Shown: one piece after another, positions 20,461 through 34,235 of the stretch
Layout of the letters: each line of letters opens with the position of its first letter
How positions within the stretch are numbered: the first letter of the stretch is position 1
NCBI GenBank assembly: GCA_040954595.2
Contig: CM082595.2
Location: 1,612,001-1,676,000 of the forward strand
Direction: 5' to 3'
Source: Balanoglossus misakiensis
Lineage: Eukaryota; Hemichordata
Length of the DNA stretch: 64,000 nucleotides
Made by a program: the position numbers and the translations under genes
Notes under the pieces: model-generated
What the model was told of the DNA's origin: nothing
The model's input: the letters and a program-made list of their open reading frames with translations, nothing else
The model's database searches: none

Positions 20461-23400
20461 CAAATTTCGAAAATCCGCAAAGTCGAAAAATTGTCATTTC
20501 TGGGTGATTTTCATGAGCTATAACCCATGGTTTTTCTCAAAAAATCACCAAATTTCGAAAATCCGCAAAGTCGAAAAATTATCATTTCTGGGTGATTTCA
20601 TGAGCTATAACCCATGGTTTTTATCAAAAAATCACCAAATTTCGAAAATCCGCAAAGTAGAAAAATTTTCATTTCTGGGTGATTTTCATGAGCTATAACC
20701 CATGGTTTTTATCAAAAAATCACCAAATTTCGAAAATCCGCAAAGTAGAAAAATTTTCATTTCTGGGTGATTTTCATGAGCTATAACCCATGGTTTTTCT
20801 CAAAAAATCACCAAATTTCGAAAATCCGCAAAGTCGAAAAATTGGCATTTCTGGGTGATTTTCATGAGCTATAACCCATGGTTTTTATAAAAAAATCACC
20901 AAATTTCGAAAATCCGCAAAGTCGAAAAATTGTCATTTCTGGGTGATTTTCATGAGCTATAACCCATGGTTTTTCTCAAAAAATCACCAAATTTCGAAAA
21001 TCCGCAAATGTCGAAAAATTGTCATTTCTGGGTGATTTCATGAGCTATAACCCATGATTTTTTTCAAAAAATCACCAAATTTCGAAAATCCGCAAAGTCG
21101 AAAAATTGTCATTTCTGGGTGATTTTCGTGAGCTATAACCCATGGTTTTTATCAAAAAATCACCAAATTTCGAAAATCCGCAAAGTCGAAAAATTGTCAT
21201 TTCTGGGTGATTTTCATGAGCTATAACCCATGATTTTTTTCAAAAAATCACCAAATTTCGAAAATCCGCAAAGTCGAAAAATTGTCATTTCTGGGTGATT
21301 TTCATGAGCTATAACCCATGGTTTTTCTCAAAAAATCACCAAATTTCGAAAATCCGCAAAGTCGAAAAATTGTCATTTCTGGGTAATTTTCATGAGCTAT
21401 AACCCATGGTTTTTCTCAAAAAATCACCAAATTTCGAAAATCCGCAAAGTCGAAAAATTTTCATTTCTGGGTGATTTCATGAGCTATAACCCATGGTTTT
21501 TCTCAAAAAATCACCAAATTTCGAAAATCCGCAAAGTCGAAAAATTGTCATTTCTGGGTAATTTTCATGAGCTATAACCCATGATTTTTCTCAAAAATTC
21601 ACCAAATTTCGAAAATCCGCAAAGTCGAAAAATTGTCATTTCTGGGTGATTTTCGTGAGCTATAACCCATGGTTTTTCTCAAAAAATCACCAAATTTCGA
21701 AAATCCGCAAAGTCGAAAAATTGTCATTTCTGGGTGATTTTCGTGAGCTATAACCCATGGTTTTTCTCAAAAAATCACCAAATTTCGAAAATCCGCAAAG
21801 TCGAAAAATTGTCATTTCTGGGTGATTTTCATGAGCTATAACCCATGGTTTTTCTCAAAAAATCACCAAATTTCGAAAATCCGCAAAGTCGAAAAATTGT
21901 CATTTCTGGGTGATTTCATGAGCTATAACCCATGGTTTTTATCAAAAAATCACCAAATTTCGAAAATCCGCAAAGTCGAAAAATTGTCATTTCTGGGTAA
22001 TTTTCATGAGCTATAACCCATGATTTTTTTCGAAAAATCACCAAATTTCGAAAATCCGCAAAGTCGAAAAATTGTCATTTCTGGGTGATTTCATGAGCTA
22101 TAACCCATGATTTTTCTCGAAAAATCACCAAATTTCGAAAATCCGCAAAGTCGAAAAATTGTCATTTCTGGGTGATTTTCGTGAGCTATAACCCATGATT
22201 TTTCTCAAAAAATCACCAAATTTCAAAAATCCGCAAAGTCGAAAAATTGTCATTTCTGGGTGATTTTCATGAGCTATAACCCATGGTTTTTATAAAAAAA
22301 TCACCAAATTTCGAAAATCCGCAAAGTCGAAAAATTGTCATTTCTGGGTGATTTCATGAGCTATAACCCATGATTTTTTTCAAAAAATCACCAAATCTCG
22401 AAAATCAGCAAAGTCGAAAAATTGTCATTTCTGGGTGATTTTCATGAGCTATAACCCATGGTTTTTCTCAAAAAATCACCAAATTTCGAAAATCCGCAAA
22501 GTCGAAAAATTGTCATTTCTGGGTAATTTTCATGAGCTATAACCCATGATTTTTCTCAAAAAATCACCAAATTTCGAAAATCCGCAAAGTCGAAAAATTG
22601 TCATTTCTGGGTGATTTTCGTGAGCTATAACCCATGGTTTTTATCAAAAAAATCACCAAATTTCGAAAATCCGCAAAGTCGAAAAATTGTCATTTCTGGG
22701 TGATTTTCATGAGCTATACCCCATGGTTTTTCTCAAAAAATCACCAAATTTCGAAAATCCGCAAAGTCGAAAAATTGTCATTTCTGGGTGATTTTCGTGA
22801 GCTATAACCCATGGTTTTTCTCAAAAAATCACCAAATTTCGAAAATCCGCAAAGTCGAAAAATTGTCATTTCTGAGTGATTTTCGTGAGCTATAACCCAT
22901 GGTTTTTCTCAAAAAATCACCAAATTTCGAAAATCCGCAAAGTCGAAAAATTGTCATTTCTGGGTGATTTTCATGAGCTATAACCCATGGTTTTTTTAAA
23001 AAAATCACCAAATTTCGAAAATCCGCAAAGTCGAAAAATTGTCATTTCTGGGTGATTTCATGAGCTATAACCCATGGTTTTTATCAAAAAATCACCAAAT
23101 TTCGAAAATCCGCAAAGTCGAAAAATTGTCATTTCTGGGTGATTTTCATGAGCTATAACCCATGGTTTTTCTCAAAAAATCACCAAATTTCGAAAATCCG
23201 CAAAGTCGAAAAATTGTCATTTCTGGGTAATTTTCATGAGCTATAACCCATGATTTTTCTCAAAAAATCACCAAATTTCGAAAATCCGCAAAGTCGAAAA
23301 ATTGTCATTTCTGGGTGATTTTCGTGAGCTATAACCCATGGTTTTTATCAAAAAAATCACCAAATTTCGAAAATCCGCAAAGTCGAAAAATTGTCATTTC

Positions 23401-25355
23401 TGGGTGATTTTCATGAGCTATACCCCATGGTTTTTCTCAAAAAATCACCAAATTTCGAAAATCCGCAAAGTCGAAAAATTGTCATTTCTGGGTGATTTTC
23501 GTGAGCTATAACCCATGGTTTTTCTCAAAAAATCACCAAATTTCGAAAATCCGCAAAGTCGAAAAATTGTCATTTCTGAGTGATTTTCGTGAGCTATAAC
23601 CCATGGTTTTTCTCAAAAAATCACCAAATTTCGAAAATCCGCAAAGTCGAAAAATTGTCATTTCTGGGTGATTTTCATGAGCTATAACCCATGGTTTTTT
23701 TAAAAAAATCACCAAATTTCGAAAATCCGCAAAGTCGAAAAATTGTCATTTCTGGGTGATTTCATGAGCTATAACCCATGGTTTTTATCAAAAAATCACC
23801 AAATTTCGAAAATCCGCAAAGTCGAAAAATTGTCATTTCTGGGTAATTTTCATGAGCTATAACCCATGATTTTTCTCAAAAAATCACCAAATTTCGAAAA
23901 TCCGCAAAGTCGAAAAATTGTCATTTCTGGGTGATTTTCATGAGCTATAACCCATGGTTTTTATCAAAAAATCACCAAATTTCGAAAATCCGCAAAGTCG
24001 AAAAATTGTCATTTCTGGGTAATTTTCATGAGCTATAACCCATGATTTTTTTCAAAAAATCACCAAATTTCGAAAATCCGCAAAGTCGAAAAATTGTCAT
24101 TTCTGGGTAATTTTCATGAGCTATAACCCATGATTTTTCTCAAAAAATCACCAAATTTCGAAAATCCGCAAAGTCGAAAAATTGTCATTTCTGGGTAATT
24201 TTCATGAGCTATAACCCATGATTTTTCTCAAAAAATCACCAAATTTCGAAAATCCGCAAAGTCGAAAAATTGTCATTTCTGGGTGATTTTCATGAGCTAT
24301 AACCCATGGTTTTTATCAAAAAATCACCAAATTTCGAAAATCCGCAAAGTCGAAAAATTGTCATTTCTGGGTGATTTCATGAGCTATAACCCATGATTTT
24401 TTTCAAAAAATCACCAAATTTCGAAAATCCGCAAAGTCGAAAAATTGTCATTTCTGGGTAATTTTCATGAGCTATAACCCATGATTTTTCTCAAAAAATC
24501 ACCAAATTTCGAAAATCCGCAAAGTCGAAAAATTGTCATTTCTGGGTGATTTTCGTGAGCTATAACCCATGGTTTTTATCAAAAAATCACCAAATTTCGA
24601 AAATCCGCAAAGTCGAAAAATTGTCATTTCTGGGTGATTTTCATGAGCTATAACCCAAGGTTTTTCTGAAACAATCACCAAATTTCGAAAATCCGCAAAG
24701 TCGAAAAATTGTCATTTCTGGGTGATTTCATGAGCTATAACCCATGGTTTTTCTCAAAAAATCACCAAATTTCGAAAATCCGCAAAGTCGAAAAATTGTC
24801 ATTTCTGGGTGATTTTCATGAGCTATAACCCATGGTTTTTCTCAAAAAATCACCAAATTTCGAAAATCTGCAAAGTCGAAAAATTGTCATTTCTGGGTGA
24901 TTTCATGAGCTATAACCCATGGTTTTTCTCAAAAAATCACCAAATTTCGAAAATCCGCAAAGTCGAAAAATTGTCATTTCTGGGTAATTTTCATGAGCTA
25001 TAACCCATGATTTTTCTCAAAAAATCACCAAATTTCGAAAATCCGCAAAGTCGAAAAATTGTCATTTCTGGGTGATTTTCATGAGCTATAACCCATGGTT
25101 TTTCTCAAAAAATCACCAAATTTCGAAAATCCGCAAAGTCGAAAAATTGTCATTTCTGGGTGATTTCATGAGCTATAACCCATGGTTTTTCTCAAAAAAT
25201 CACCAAATTTCGAAAATCCGCAAAGTCGAAAAATTGTCATTTCTGGGTGATTTTCATGAGCTATAACCCATGGTTTTTCTCAAAAAATCACCAAATTTTG
25301 AAAATCCGCAAAGTCGAAAAATTGTCATTTCTGGGTGATTTCATGAGCTATCAAA
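20461..25355 (+). repeat. Satellite block A, plus orientation
   Basis: About 56 monomers of 87 or 88 bp. The length difference is one T in GTGATTTCATGAG versus GTGATTTTCATGAG. Common variants are CGTGAGC for CATGAGC, GGTAATTTTC for GGTGATTTTC, and CCATGATTTTT for CCATGGTTTTT. These variant combinations define higher-order units. Confidence 0.95.
22436..23843 (+). repeat. Tandem pair of a 704-bp (8-mer) higher-order unit
   Basis: Copies at about 22,436-23,139 and 23,140-23,843 share the same private variants at exactly 704-bp offset: seven-A TATCAAAAAAATCACC (22,642/23,346), GAGCTATACCCC (22,711/23,415), CATTTCTGAGTG (22,867/23,571) and GGTTTTTTTAAAAAAATC (22,988/23,692). 704 is 8 x 88. Near identity implies a recent unequal exchange or an assembly duplication. 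Confidence 0.9.
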
Positions 25356-25424
25356 AAATCACAATTTTCCGACTTTTTTAATTTTCAAAATTTGGCCATT
25401 TTTCACAAAAATCATGGGTTATAG

Positions 25425-25582
25425 CCCATGATTTTCATCAAAAAATCACAATTTTCCGACTTTTTTAATTTTCAAAATTTGGCCATTTTTCACAAAAATC
25501 ATGGGTTATTTTTGTGAAAAATGGCCAAATTTTGAAAATTAAAAAAGTCGGAAAATTGTGATTTTTTGATGAAAATCATGGG
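25425..25582. repeat. Perfect 74-bp inverted repeat at an orientation switch
   Basis: Arms 25,425-25,498 and 25,509-25,582 are exact reverse complements around the 10-nt spacer TCATGGGTTA. A second switch of the same kind occurs near 25,800. These are the sharpest foldback points inside block B. Confidence 0.9.
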
Positions 25583-27799
25583 TTATAGCCCATGATTTTC
25601 ATCAAAAAATCACAATTTTCCGACTTTTTTAATTTTCAAAATTTGGCCATTTTTCACAAAAATCATGGGTTATAGCCCATGATTTTCATCAAAAAATCAC
25701 AATTTTCCGACTTTTTTAATTTTCAAAATTTGGCCATTTTTCACAAAAATCATGGGTTATAGCCCATGATTTTCATCAAAAAATCACAAAAATCATGGGT
25801 TATTTTTGTGAAAAATGGCCAAATTTTGAAAATTAAAAAAGTCGGAAAATTGTGATTTTTTGATGAAAATCATGGGTTATAGCCCATGATTTTCATCAAA
25901 AAATCACAATTTTCCGACTTTTTTAATTTTCAAAATTTGGCCATTTTTCACAAAAATCATGGGTTATAGCCCATGATTTTCATCAAAAAATCACAATTTT
26001 CCGACTTTTTTAATTTTCAAAATTTGGCCATTTTTCACAAAAATCATGGGTTATAGCCCATGATTTTCATCAAAAAATCACAATTTTCCGACTTTTTTAA
26101 TTTTCAAAATTTGGCCATTTTTCACAAAAATCATGGGTTATAGCCCATGATTTTCATCAAAAAATCACAATTTTCCGACTTTTTTAATTTTCAAAATTTG
26201 GCCATTTTTCACAAAAATCATGGGTTATAGCCCATGAAAATCATCAAAAAATCACAATTTTCCGACTTTTTTAATTTTCAAAATTTGGCCATTTTTCACA
26301 AAAATCATGGGTTATAGCCCATGATTTTCATCAAAAAATCACAATTTTCCGACTTTTTTAATTTTCAAAATTTGGCCATTTTTCACAAAAATCATGGGTT
26401 ATAGCCCATGATTTTCATCAAAAAATCACAATTTTCCGACTTTTTTAATTTTCAAAATTTGGCCATTTTTCACAAAAATCATGGGTTATAGCCCATGATT
26501 TTCATCAAAAAATCACAATTTTCCGACTTTTTTAATTTTCAAAATTTGGCCATTTTTCACAAAAATCATGGGTTATAGCCCATGATTTTCATCAAAAAAT
26601 CACAATTTTCCGACTTTTTTAATTTTCAAAATTTGGCCATTTTTCACAAAAATCATGGGTTATAGCCCATGATTTTCATCAAAAAATCACAATTTTCCGA
26701 CTTTTTTAATTTTCAAAATTTGGCCATTTTTCACAAAAATCATGGGTTATAGCCCATGATTTTCATCAAAAAATCACAATTTTCCGACTTTTTTAATTTT
26801 CAAAATTTGGCCATTTTTCACAAAAATCATGGGTTATAGCCCATGATTTTCATCAAAAAATCACAATTTTCCGACTTTTTTAATTTTCAAAATTTGGCCA
26901 TTTTTCACAAAAATCATGGGTTATAGCCCATGAAAATCATCAAAAAATCACAATTTTCCGACTTTTTTAATTTTCAAAATTTGGCCATTTTTCACAAAAA
27001 TCATGGGTTATAGCCCATGATTTTCATCAAAAAATCACAATTTTCCGACTTTTTTAATTTTCAAAATTTGGCCATTTTTCACAAAAATCATGGGTTATAG
27101 CCCATGATTTTCATCAAAAAATCACAATTTTCCGACTTTTTTAATTTTCAAAATTTGGCCATTTTTCACAAAAATCATGGGTTATAGCCCATGATTTTCA
27201 TCAAAAAATCACAATTTTCCGACTTTTTTAATTTTCAAAATTTGGCCATTTTTCACAAAAATCATGGGTTATAGCCCATGATTTTCATCAAAAAATCACA
27301 ATTTTCCGACTTTTTTAATTTTCAAAATTTGGCCATTTTTCACAAAAATCATGGGTTATAGCCCATGATTTTCATCAAAAAATCACAATTTTCCGACTTT
27401 TTTAATTTTCAAAATTTGGCCATTTTTCACAAAAATCATGGGTTATAGCCCATGATTTTCATCAAAAAATCACAATTTTCCGACTTTTTTAATTTTCAAA
27501 ATTTGGCCATTTTTCACAAAAATCATGGGTTATAGCCCATGATTTTCATCAAAAAATCACAATTTTCCGACTTTTTTAATTTTCAAAATTTGGCCATTTT
27601 TCACAAAAATCATGGGTTATAGCCCATGATTTTCATCAAAAAATCACAATTTTCCGACTTTTTTAATTTTCAAAATTTGGCCATTTTTCACAAAAATCAT
27701 GGGTTATAGCCCATGAAAATCATCAAAAAATCACAATTTTCCGACTTTTTTAATTTTCAAAATTTGGCCATTTTTCACAAATATCATGGGTTATAGCCC

Positions 27800-30760
27800 A
27801 TGATTTTCATCAAAAAATCACAATTTTCCGACTTTTTTAATTTTCAAAATTTGGCCATTTTTCACAAAAATCATGGGTTATAGCCCATGATTTTCATCAA
27901 AAAATCACAATTTTCCGACTTTTTTAATTTTCAAAATTTGGCCATTTTTCACAAAAATCATGGGTTATAGCCCATGATTTTCATCAAAAAATCACAATTT
28001 TCCGACTTTTTTAATTTTCAAAATTTGGCCATTTTTCACAAAAATCATGGGTTATAGCCCATGATTTTCATCAAAAAATCACAATTTTCCGACTTTTTTT
28101 AATTTTCAAAATTTGGCCATTTTTCACAAAAATCATGGGTTATAGCCCATGATTTTCATCAAAAAATCACAATTTTCCGACTTTTTTAATTTTCAAAATT
28201 TGGCCATTTTTCACAAAAATCATGGGTTATAGCCCATGATTTTTATCAAAAAATCACAATTTTCCGACTTTTTTAATTTTCAAAATTTGGCCATTTTTCA
28301 CAAAAATCATGGGTTATAGCCCATGATTTTCATCAAAAAATCACAATTTTCCGACTTTTTTAATTTTCAAAATTTGGCCATTTTTCACAAAAATCATGGG
28401 TTATAGCCCATGATTTTCATCAAAAAATCACAATTTTCCGACTTTTTTAATTTTCAAAATTTGGCCATTTTTCACAAAAATCATGGGTTATAGCCCATGA
28501 AAATCATCAAAAAATCACAATTTTCCGACTTTTTTAATTTTCAAAATTTGGCCATTTTTCACAAAAATCATGGGTTATAGCCCATGATTTTCATCAAAAA
28601 ATCACAATTTTCCGACTTTTTTAATTTTCAAAATTTGGCCATTTTTCACAAAAATCATGGGTTATAGCCCATGATTTTCATCAAAAAATCACAATTTTCC
28701 GACTTTTTTAATTTTCAAAATTTGGCCATTTTTCACAAAAATCATGGGTTATAGCCCATGATTTTCATCAAAAAATCACAATTTTCCGACTTTTTTAATT
28801 TTCAAAATTTGGCCATTTTTCACAAAAATCATGGGTTATAGCCCATGATTTTCAACAAAAAATCACAATTTTCCGACTTTTTTAATTTTCAAAATTTGGC
28901 CATTTTTCACAAAAATCATGGGTTATAGCCCATGATTTTCATCAAAAAATCACAATTTTCCGACTTTTTTAATTTTCAAAATTTGGCCATTTTTCACAAA
29001 AATCATGGGTTATAGCCCATGATTTTCATCAAAAAATCACAATTTTCCGACTTTTTTAATTTTCAAAATTTGGCCATTTTTCACAAAAATCATGGGTTAT
29101 AGCCCATGATTTTCATCAAAAAATCACAATTTTCCGACTTTTTTAATTTTCAAAATTTGGCCATTTTTCACAAAAATCATGGGTTATAGCCCATGATTTT
29201 CATCAAAAAATCACAATTTTCCGACTTTTTTAATTTTCAAAATTTGGCCATTTTTCACAAAAATCATGGGTTATAGCCCATGAAAATCATCAAAAAATCA
29301 CAATTTTCCGACTTTTTTAATTTTCAAAATTTGGCCATTTTTCACAAAAATCATGGGTTATAGCCCATGATTTTCATCAAAAAATCACAATTTTCCGACT
29401 TTTTTAATTTTCAAAATTTGGCCATTTTTCACAAAAATCATGGGTTATAGCCCATGATTTTCATCAAAAAATCACAATTTTCCGACTTTTTTAATTTTCA
29501 AAATTTGGCCATTTTTCACAAAAATCATGGGTTATAGCCCATGATTTTCATCAAAAAATCACAATTTTCCGACTTTTTTTAATTTTCAAAATTTGGCCAT
29601 TTTTCACAAAAATCATGGGTTATAGCCCATGATTTTCATCAAAAAATCACAATTTTCCGACTTTTTTAATTTTCAAAATTTGGCCATTTTTCACAAAAAT
29701 CATGGGTTATAGCCCATGATTTTTATCAAAAAATCACAATTTTCCGACTTTTTTAATTTTCAAAATTTGGCCATTTTTCACAAAAATCATGGGTTATAGC
29801 CCATGATTTTCATCAAAAAATCACAATTTTCCGACTTTTTTAATTTTCAAAATTTGGCCATTTTTCACAAAAATCATGGGTTATAGCCCATGATTTTCAT
29901 CAAAAAATCACAATTTTCCGACTTTTTTAATTTTCAAAATTTGGCCATTTTTCACAAAAATCATGGGTTATAGCCCATGAAAATCATCAAAAAATCACAA
30001 TTTTCCGACTTTTTTAATTTTCAAAATTTGGCCATTTTTCACAAAAATCATGGGTTATAGCCCATGATTTTCATCAAAAAATCACAATTTTCCGACTTTT
30101 TTAATTTTCAAAATTTGGCCATTTTTCACAAAAATCATGGGTTATAGCCCATGATTTTCATCAAAAAATCACAATTTTCCGACTTTTTTAATTTTCAAAA
30201 TTTGGCCATTTTTCACAAAAATCATGGGTTATAGCCCATGATTTTCATCAAAAAATCACAATTTTCCGACTTTTTTAATTTTCAAAATTTGGCCATTTTT
30301 CACAAAAATCATGGGTTATAGCCCATGATTTTCAACAAAAAATCACAATTTTCCGACTTTTTTAATTTTCAAAATTTGGCCATTTTTCACAAAAATCATG
30401 GGTTATAGCCCATGATTTTCATCAAAAAATCACAATTTTCCGACTTTTTTAATTTTCAAAATTTGGCCATTTTTCACAAAAATCATGGGTTATAGCCCAT
30501 GATTTTCATCAAAAAATCACAATTTTCCGACTTTTTTAATTTTCAAAATTTGGCCATTTTTCACAAAAATCATGGGTTATAGCCCATGATTTTCATCAAA
30601 AAATCACAATTTTCCGACTTTTTTAATTTTCAAAGTTTGGCCATTTTTCACAAAAATCATGGGTTATAGCCCATGATTTTCATCAAAAAATCACAATTTT
30701 CCGACTTTTTTAATTTTCAAAATTTGGCCATTTTTCACAAAAATCATGGGTTATAGCCCA
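27800..30760 (-). repeat. 1,480-bp (17-mer) higher-order repeat, two copies
   Basis: Private variants recur at exactly 1,480 bp: a seven-T CGACTTTTTTT (28,091/29,571), CCCATGATTTTTATC (28,231/29,711), CCCATGAAAATC (28,494/29,974) and ATTTTCAACAAAAAATC (28,851/30,331). 1,480 is 17 x 87 plus the one extra T. Confidence 0.88.
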
Positions 30761-31330
30761 TGATTTTCATCAAAAAATCACAATTTTCCGACTTTTTTAA
30801 TTTTCAAAATTTGGCCATTTTTCACAAAAATCATGGGTTATAGCCCATGATTTTCATCAAAAAATCACAATTTTCCGACTTTTTTAATTTTCAAAATTTG
30901 GCCATTTTTCACAAAAATCATGGGTTATAGCCCATGATTTTCATCAAAAAATCACAATTTTCCGACTTTTTTAATTTTCAAAATTTGGCCATTTTTCACA
31001 AAAATCATGGGTTATAGCCCATGATTTTCATCATAAATCACAATTTTCCGACTTTTTTAATTTTCAAAATTTGGCCATTTTTCACAAAAATCATGGGTTA
31101 TAGCCCATGATTTTCATCAAAAAATCACAATTTTCCGACTTTTTTAATTTTCAAAATTTGGCCATTTTTCACAAAAATCATGGGTTATAGCCCATGAAAA
31201 TCATCAAAAAATCACAATTTTCCGACTTTTTTAATTTTCAAAATTTGGCCATTTTTCACAAAAATCATGGGTTATAGCCCATGATTTTCATCAAAAAATC
31301 ACAATTTTCCGACTTTTTTAAAATCATCAA

Positions 31331-34235
31331 AAAATTGTGATTTTTTTATGAAAATCATGGGCTATAACCCATGATTTTTGTGAAAAATGGCCAAATTTTG
31401 AAAATTAAAAAAGTCGGAAAATTGTGATTTTTTGATGAAAATCATGGGCTATAACCCATGATTTTTGTGAAAAATGGCCAAATTTTGAAAATTAAAAAAG
31501 TCGGAAAATTGTGATTTTTTGATGAAAATCATGGGCTATAACCCATGATTTTTGTGAAAAATGGCCAAATTTTGAAAATTAAAAAAGTCGGAAAATTGTG
31601 ATTTTTTGATGAAAATCATGGGCTATAACCCATGATTTTTGTGAAAAATGGCCAAATTTTGAAAATTAAAAAAGTCGGAAAATTGTGATTTTTTGATGAA
31701 AATCATGGGCTATAACCCATGATTTTTGTGAAAAATGGCCAAATTTTGAAAATTAAAAAAGTCGGAAAATTGTGATTTTTTGATGAAAATCATGGGCTAT
31801 AACCCATGATTTTCATCAAAAAATCACAATTTTCCGACTTTTTTAATTTTCAAAATTTGGCCATTTTTCACAAAAATAACCCATGATTTTTGTGATTTTT
31901 TGATGAAAATCATGGGCTATAACCCATGATTTTTGTGAAAAATGGCCAAATTTTGAAAATTAAAAAAGTCGGAAAATTGTGATTTTTTGATGAAAATCAT
32001 GGGCTATAACCCATGATTTTTGTGAAAAATGGCCAAATTTTGAAAATTAAAAAAGTCGGAAAATTGTGATTTTTTGATGAAAATCATGGGCTATAACCCA
32101 TGATTTTCATCAAAAAATCACAATTTTCCGACTTTTTTAACTTTCAAAATTTGGCCATTTTTCACAAAAATCATGGGTTATAGCCCATGATTTTTATCAA
32201 AAAATCACAATTTTCCGACTTTTTTAATTTTCAAAATTTGGCCATTTTTCACAAAAATCATGGGTTATAGCCCATGATTTTCATCAAAAAATCACAATTT
32301 TCCGACTTTTTTAATTTTCAAAATTTGGCCATTTTTCACAAAAATCATGGGTTATAGCCCATGATTTTCATCAAAAAATCACAATTTTCCGACTTTTTTT
32401 AATTTTCAAAATTTGGCCATTTTTCACAAAAATCATGGGTTATAGCCCATGATTTTCATCAAAAAATCACAATTTTCCGACTTTTTTAATTTTCAAAATT
32501 TGGCCATTTTTCACAAAAATCATGGGTTATAGCCCATGATTTTTATCAAAAAATCACAATTTTCCGACTTTTTTAATTTTCAAAATTTGGCCATTTTTCA
32601 CAAAAATCATGGGTTATAGCCCATGATTTTCATCAAAAAATCACAATTTTCCGACTTTTTTAATTTTCAAAATTTGGCCATTTTTCACAAAAATCATGGG
32701 TTATAGCCCATGATTTTCATCAAAAAATCACAATTTTCCGACTTTTTTAATTTTCAAAATTTGGCCATTTTTCACAAAAATCATGGGTTATAGCCCATGA
32801 TTTTCATCAAAAAATCACAATTTTCCGACTTTTTTAATTTTCAAAATTTGGCCATTTTTCACAAAAATCATGGGTTATAGCCCATGAAAATCATCAAAAA
32901 ATCACAATTTTCCGACTTTTTTAATTTTCAAAATTTGGCCATTTTTCACAAAAATCATGGGTTATAGCCCATGATTTTCATCAAAAAATCACAATTTTCC
33001 GACTTTTTTAATTTTCAAAATTTGGCCATTTTTCACAAAAATCATGGGTTATAGCCCATGATTTTCATCAAAAAATCACAATTTTCCGACTTTTTTAATT
33101 TTCAAAATTTGGCCATTTTTCACAAAAATCATGGGTTATAGCCCATGATTTTCATCAAAAAATCACAATTTTCCGACTTTTTTAATTTTCAAAATTTGGC
33201 CATTTTTCACAAAAATCATGGGTTATAGCCCATGATTTTCAACAAAAAATCACAATTTTCCGACTTTTTTAATTTTCAAAATTTGGCCATTTTTCACAAA
33301 AATCATGGGTTATAGCCCATGATTTTCATCAAAAAATCACAATTTTCCGACTTTTTTAATTTTCAAAATTTGGCCATTTTTCACAAAAATCATGGGTTAT
33401 AGCCCATGATTTTCATCAAAAAATCACAATTTTCCGACTTTTTTAATTTTCAAAATTTGGCCATTTTTCACAAAAATCATGGGTTATAGCCCATGATTTT
33501 CATCAAAAAATCACAATTTTCCGACTTTTTTAATTTTCAAAGTTTGGCCATTTTTCACAAAAATCATGGGTTATAGCCCATGATTTTCATCAAAAAATCA
33601 CAATTTTCCGACTTTTTTAATTTTCAAAATTTGGCCATTTTTCACAAAAATCATGGGTTATAGCCCATGATTTTCATCAAAAAATCACAATTTTCCGACT
33701 TTTTTAATTTTCAAAATTTGGCCATTTTTCACAAAAATCATGGGTTATAGCCCATGATTTTCATCAAAAAATCACAATTTTCCGACTTTTTTAATTTTCA
33801 AAATTTGGCCATTTTTCACAAAAATCATGGGTTATAGCCCATGATTTTCATCAAAAAATCACAATTTTCCGACTTTTTTAATTTTCAAAATTTGGCCATT
33901 TTTCACAAAAATCATGGGTTATAGCCCATGATTTTCATCATAAATCACAATTTTCCGACTTTTTTAATTTTCAAAATTTGGCCATTTTTCACAAAAATCA
34001 TGGGTTATAGCCCATGATTTTCATCAAAAAATCACAATTTTCCGACTTTTTTAATTTTCAAAATTTGGCCATTTTTCACAAAAATCATGGGTTATAGCCC
34101 ATGAAAATCATCAAAAAATCACAATTTTCCGACTTTTTTAATTTTCAAAATTTGGCCATTTTTCACAAAAATCATGGGTTATAGCCCATGATTTTCATCA
34201 AAAAATCACAATTTTCCGACTTTTTTAAAATCATC
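31331..34235. repeat. Central zone of alternating monomer orientation
   Basis: Orientation runs plus 31,335-31,815, minus to about 31,880, plus to about 32,105, then minus to about 34,225. The junction CTTTTTTAAAATCATC followed by AAAAAATTGTGATTTTTTTA occurs at about 31,315 and again 2,907 bp later at about 34,222. So 29.3-31.8 kb and 32.1-34.7 kb are a duplicated pair that includes the inversion point. Confidence 0.88.

Larger units (their letters stand above)
25356..31330 (-). repeat. Satellite block B, minus orientation
   Basis: Mostly 87-bp monomers, far more uniform than block A. The junction from A is ATTTCATGAGCTAT joined directly to CAAAAAATCACAATTTTCC near 25,356. Two single-monomer flips to plus orientation lie near 25,509-25,580 and 25,805-25,880. 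The variant CCCATGAAAATCATC recurs at 26,231, 26,927, 27,710, 28,494, 29,277, 29,974 and 31,191, marking higher-order spacing of 8, 9 and 14 monomers. Confidence 0.95.
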
